Below, in pieces: positions 61,601 to 64,000 of a DNA stretch of 64,000 nucleotides. Origin of the DNA: Phallusia mammillata (taxonomy: Eukaryota > Chordata > Ascidiacea > Phlebobranchia > Ascidiidae); the NCBI GenBank assembly GCA_003260075.1, contig QLIY01000194.1:62001-126000 (forward strand), read 5' to 3'. The position numbers were made by a program, and so were the translations under genes. Each line of letters starts with the position of its first letter. Position 1 is the stretch's first letter. The notes below the pieces were generated by a model. The model searched no databases, was not told where the DNA came from, and saw only the letters and a list, made by a program, of their open reading frames with translations.

Positions 61601-64000
61601 GCCTTGCCCGTAACCCAGCCATAAACCAAATACGCCCTTTACACCAAATACTGCCATAAAATAGAAGCCAACATAGACGTAGCCTTCATTTAAAACGTGA
61701 CCCCGAAGGGATTTTATGTATTTTTTTAAACGTTTTTTTTTTTCAAGTTACATAAATTCTATGTATAAAACGTGATTCAAAATGCGGCGATTTTGTTTGT
61801 CCTTGGCTTGCTAGGCAACATAAGACACCCCTTAGTAACTACAAAAATATGGTTCACACCAGTTTCAGCCTCTGTAGATGTAAGGTCGACAGGCGCTGAA
61901 GATGTTGACATCACAACTGTTGTAGTTGTGGCAGGAGTGCTTTTCGATTCAGTCGAAGTGGTGGAAGACATCACTGGCTCCGATTTGCTTTCAGGTTCCG
62001 GCTCCGGTTCCATAGTAGGTTCCGGACTTGGTTGAAAAGTTGTTGTCGTTTTCATCGTGGTGGTGGATTTTTCTGTAACTACAGGCTCCGGTTCAGGCTC
62101 CGGAGTAACCTTTGGCGTCGTTGGAGCTTTTGTGGTTGTGGGTTCGGGAACAGCAATTGGTTCTGTGGTTGTTATCGTCGTGGTTTGTGTTGTTGTTTGT
62201 TCAGGTTCTGGTTTTGAAGTGGTAGTTATTTTAACCAGTGGCTCAATTCCTAAAAAGACATAGAAACCGTCGCACGAACACACTATTTTACGGAGCGAAA
62301 ATCGTTTTACACTTTTATTCTGAATGATCTAGTTCACACAAACACCAACATCGAGAATAATTCAGGTTTGGAGTGTTAAGAGAGTCTACTAATTAATTTA
62401 CTAATTAATTTGTCTTTCACAATAAAAAATTTAATCATTCAAAACCGTGATGTTTAAGCTTTATTCGACACCCTTTCGAAATCACCAGCCAGTTTTCAGA
62501 CTTAATTTTCCGGAAAGTAATGAATAATCCCGAGTGATTCAGCAACCTCGCATCCCCGTAGGGACATCCCTCGTTTAAAACCCTGATTTAAAAATATAAG
62601 TTATGATATAACGTACTTATACATGGTCCTTCGGATGCCACACTAACATCTATTCCCTCTTTACAGGTGATGACTCTCATCTGACATTCATCAGCATACG
62701 TGATCCCGTTACTTCCGCAAACCTGAGTGAAAGCAAATTATTTTATTGTAAACTTTTTTAGGCGCGATTAATATGCGTGTATGTGCAAGCAGGTGCTTTG
62801 GAGTGAACGGTATATGTATACGGCTTACCAAGGCAACGAATGCTAACTTATCTGTATGATGATGTTGGCTTAAAAAAATGTACATTGTCAAATATTATCA
62901 ACACCTGTTTTATGAACGCCTTTATTTAATTAGTATTAAGTGCAAATGAACAATGAAAATTTTAGCATGAAACAAGAATAATCAAATTGAGTGACATTAA
63001 TTATGAAAATTGTATGCACAAAAATGATTGTGAATTGTTATTTGCAATGCAGGATCAAATTATCAACAAGTATATTCAAATCAATAGAACTTAAAATGAT
63101 GCGCATCCTAGTTGACAAGACGCAAATTATTTTCAAAACAATAACTTAAACTTGGAAAAGGGCAAACCTCTAGGCTAAGAGTTAGTACAGCTACAGTCTA
63201 TGAAAAAAGTGCTCTAGCATGCTACTTGCCTTTACGCTAACAGAACACTGGCAGTTGCAAGTTTCATGTAAAAACAGAAATTATGAGTTATTAGAAAATG
63301 GCGACTGCTTAATAGAAGCTTGGTGAAAGCGCAAGAAGCAAGGTTATAGCAACGAAGGGTGGTAATATTAACACATTTTCCACCATTTACTTTAAGAAAT
63401 CAGTGTTGAAATTAGGACTTTGTGAGCAAGACACTAGTAAAAGCTCGTGTGTGCTAAATTAAATACAAACTGATAAATTTTCCGTTTATCACATATATTT
63501 GCAATGATAACATTTTGATTTGGGGTGACCATTTAAATAACCAGACCAAAAATATGCACAAAACACAGCCATTTAACTTACGCTGCCTCCGAGGAAAGAG
63601 TTACATGAAGCCAACGTCGGACATCTGCATTCAAACAAGCCGTCCACATTCTCAACGCATTCTTGTCCTGCTCGGCAGCTCAATTCACCACAAGACTTTG
63701 GAGATTGGGTGCCTGCAAAATAGGCCAATATGGTAACTTCTCTAAGGCGTGGGAAGCCAGGTATGATTGACCTAGCGTTGGAAGCCAAGTATGGTATTTA
63801 TAAAAGATAAAATAGGTGTACTATAAAATACCACCTGTATTATTCTAAAGCCGGTAAGAAAAACATTGCATTAGGGTGCACACTGATACACATTGTTTGA
63901 AATACAATCAAATAGCAACGTGTTTGGTCATGAAAAACTGCCCGGAATCTTACCTGACTCGCACAGGTCGTTGGTGATCCAGGTTTCCACGCCTCCAATC
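49657..64000 (-). CDS. AGRN: Agrin, C-terminal half (5' part beyond right edge)
   Basis: Secreted heparan-sulfate proteoglycan of basement membranes; in vertebrates it clusters acetylcholine receptors through LRP4-MuSK. Exons 5' to 3': 63954-64000+, 63582-63712, 62617-62722, 61860-62249, 61444-61526, 61266-61341, 60608-60735, 60120-60330, 57721-57825, 57041-57079, 56464-56647, 56017-56125, 55822-55931, 55406-55531, 55138-55259, 54913-55065, 54388-54522, 54064-54187, 53849-53960, 53128-53244, 52561-52747, 52108-52216, [Z exons], 50267-50491, 50085-50188, 49657-49814. Domains in order: follistatin/Kazal (CGSNGITYADEC), Thr/Pro-rich mucin-like stretch, SEA (ADFYRVDGQRTYY ... FELGLAPGS), LamG1, two EGF-like (CGSSPCFPSKC; CIAHQCHLSSTC), LamG2, EGF (CYHKPCENGGTC), LamG3, stop. 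All phases agree. No EGF is seen before LamG1, unlike vertebrate agrin. Confidence 0.93.
51048..51062 (-). CDS. AGRN: Candidate agrin Z-site micro-exon 2 (15 nt)
   Basis: Flanked by TTTTTGCAG and GTAAGA, phase 2-2 like its neighbours, adding about five residues (A-F-T-P-M). It lies in the same intron as the 27-nt exon, between the exon ending ...YRNAVKEK and the exon starting SRATRHNRFEL, the agrin Z position. It can be skipped or joined to the 27-nt exon without changing frame. Expression is inferred, not shown. Confidence 0.55.
51220..51246 (-). CDS. AGRN: Agrin Z8-like micro-exon (27 nt), ESKNNFIPM
   Basis: Acceptor ...CCGCAAG and strong donor GTAAGT enclose 27 nt in phase 2-2. Joined to the upstream exon it reads K-ESKNNFIPM. 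It sits exactly at the agrin Z site within LamG3 (vertebrate ...AVTESE | KALQSNHFEL; here AVKEK | SRATRHNRFEL). Vertebrate z8 is ELTNEIPA and its N-x-I tripeptide contacts LRP4; here N-F-I-P is in the matching place. An alternative AG six bases further in gives an in-frame 21-nt version that keeps NNFIP. An identical copy at 51822-51848 belongs to the duplicated block. Confidence 0.75.
51822..51848 (-). CDS. AGRN: Second copy of the agrin Z8-like micro-exon
   Basis: Same sequence as 51220-51246, displaced by 602 bp within the duplicated block. It is most likely the same exon seen twice because of the assembly overlap. Confidence 0.6.
53352..53375 (-). CDS. AGRN: Candidate agrin Y-site micro-exon (24 nt), RKWYMKHW
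   Basis: Acceptor ...TTTTTCACGCTAG and donor GTAAGT flank 24 nt that are phase 0-0, matching the introns on both sides (exons 53849-53960 and 53128-53244). The position is that of the vertebrate Y insert KSRK (vertebrate ...LGESP | VPHTVLNLKEPLYVGG; here ...QGTSP | NLHSELNVDQPLYLGG). The peptide is basic, as expected for a heparin-binding insert. There is no expression evidence. Confidence 0.5.

Noticed and set aside
61777..62283. Independent Thr/Pro-rich secreted protein
   Set aside because: The frame is bounded by splice sites that fit agrin phases exactly; it is the mucin-like stretch of agrin.
1..64000. CRISPR arrays, prophage, bacterial operons or integrons
   Set aside because: Introns, codon structure and gene content are animal throughout; repeats are MITEs or overlap duplications, not spaced arrays.

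Overview
The window is nuclear DNA from an animal, most likely a tunicate (ascidian such as Ciona). The evidence is AT-rich sequence, short introns (about 70-600 bp) with clean GT-AG boundaries, small intergenic gaps (eight multi-exon genes in 64 kb) and chordate-type gene structures, above all agrin with micro-exons at its Y and Z sites. No bacterial or viral genes were seen. All gene models below were assembled by eye from splice signals. For every complete gene the exon lengths sum to a multiple of three with no internal stop.

Layout: (1) 1-3066, minus: 5' part of a p38-pathway MAP kinase kinase (MKK3/6 type), whose 3' exons lie beyond the left edge. (2) 5804-11890, minus: a type II membrane C-type lectin of 345 aa. 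(3) 15679-19240, plus: a 654-aa protein that joins a GNAT acetyltransferase domain to a C-terminal PARP-like ADP-ribosyltransferase domain. (4) 19516-24540, plus: DNAAF1/LRRC50, a ciliary dynein assembly factor. (5) 26511-34545, plus: HOOK, a dynein adaptor. (6) 37205-41191, minus: a retinol/steroid short-chain dehydrogenase (SDR9C/DHRS9 type, 318 aa). (7) 42473-47450, minus: CWC27, a spliceosomal cyclophilin of 497 aa. (8) 49657-64000, minus: the C-terminal half of agrin, from the last follistatin/Kazal module through SEA, EGF and three LamG domains to the stop. These are unrelated housekeeping, ciliary and signalling genes; I see no functional cluster.

Mobile DNA: at least six short non-autonomous hAT-like elements. 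Four have perfect or near-perfect 8-bp target duplications. Three of the six belong to one family with CAGTGGTGGGATTC-type ends.

Assembly: there are about seventeen G (or C) homopolymers, most exactly 10-13 bases long, and most of them sit between two near-identical copies of the flanking sequence. One further duplication is split by a single N. These look like contig or haplotype overlaps that were never merged. They create false duplicate exons in DNAAF1, CWC27 and agrin.

Most interesting biology: a 27-nt in-frame micro-exon encoding ESKNNFIPM at the exact agrin Z site (compare vertebrate z8, ELTNEIPA, with its N-x-I motif), a 15-nt second Z-like exon, a basic 24-nt candidate Y exon, and the GNAT-PARP fusion with a non-standard catalytic triad and a possible intronic poly(A) switch.
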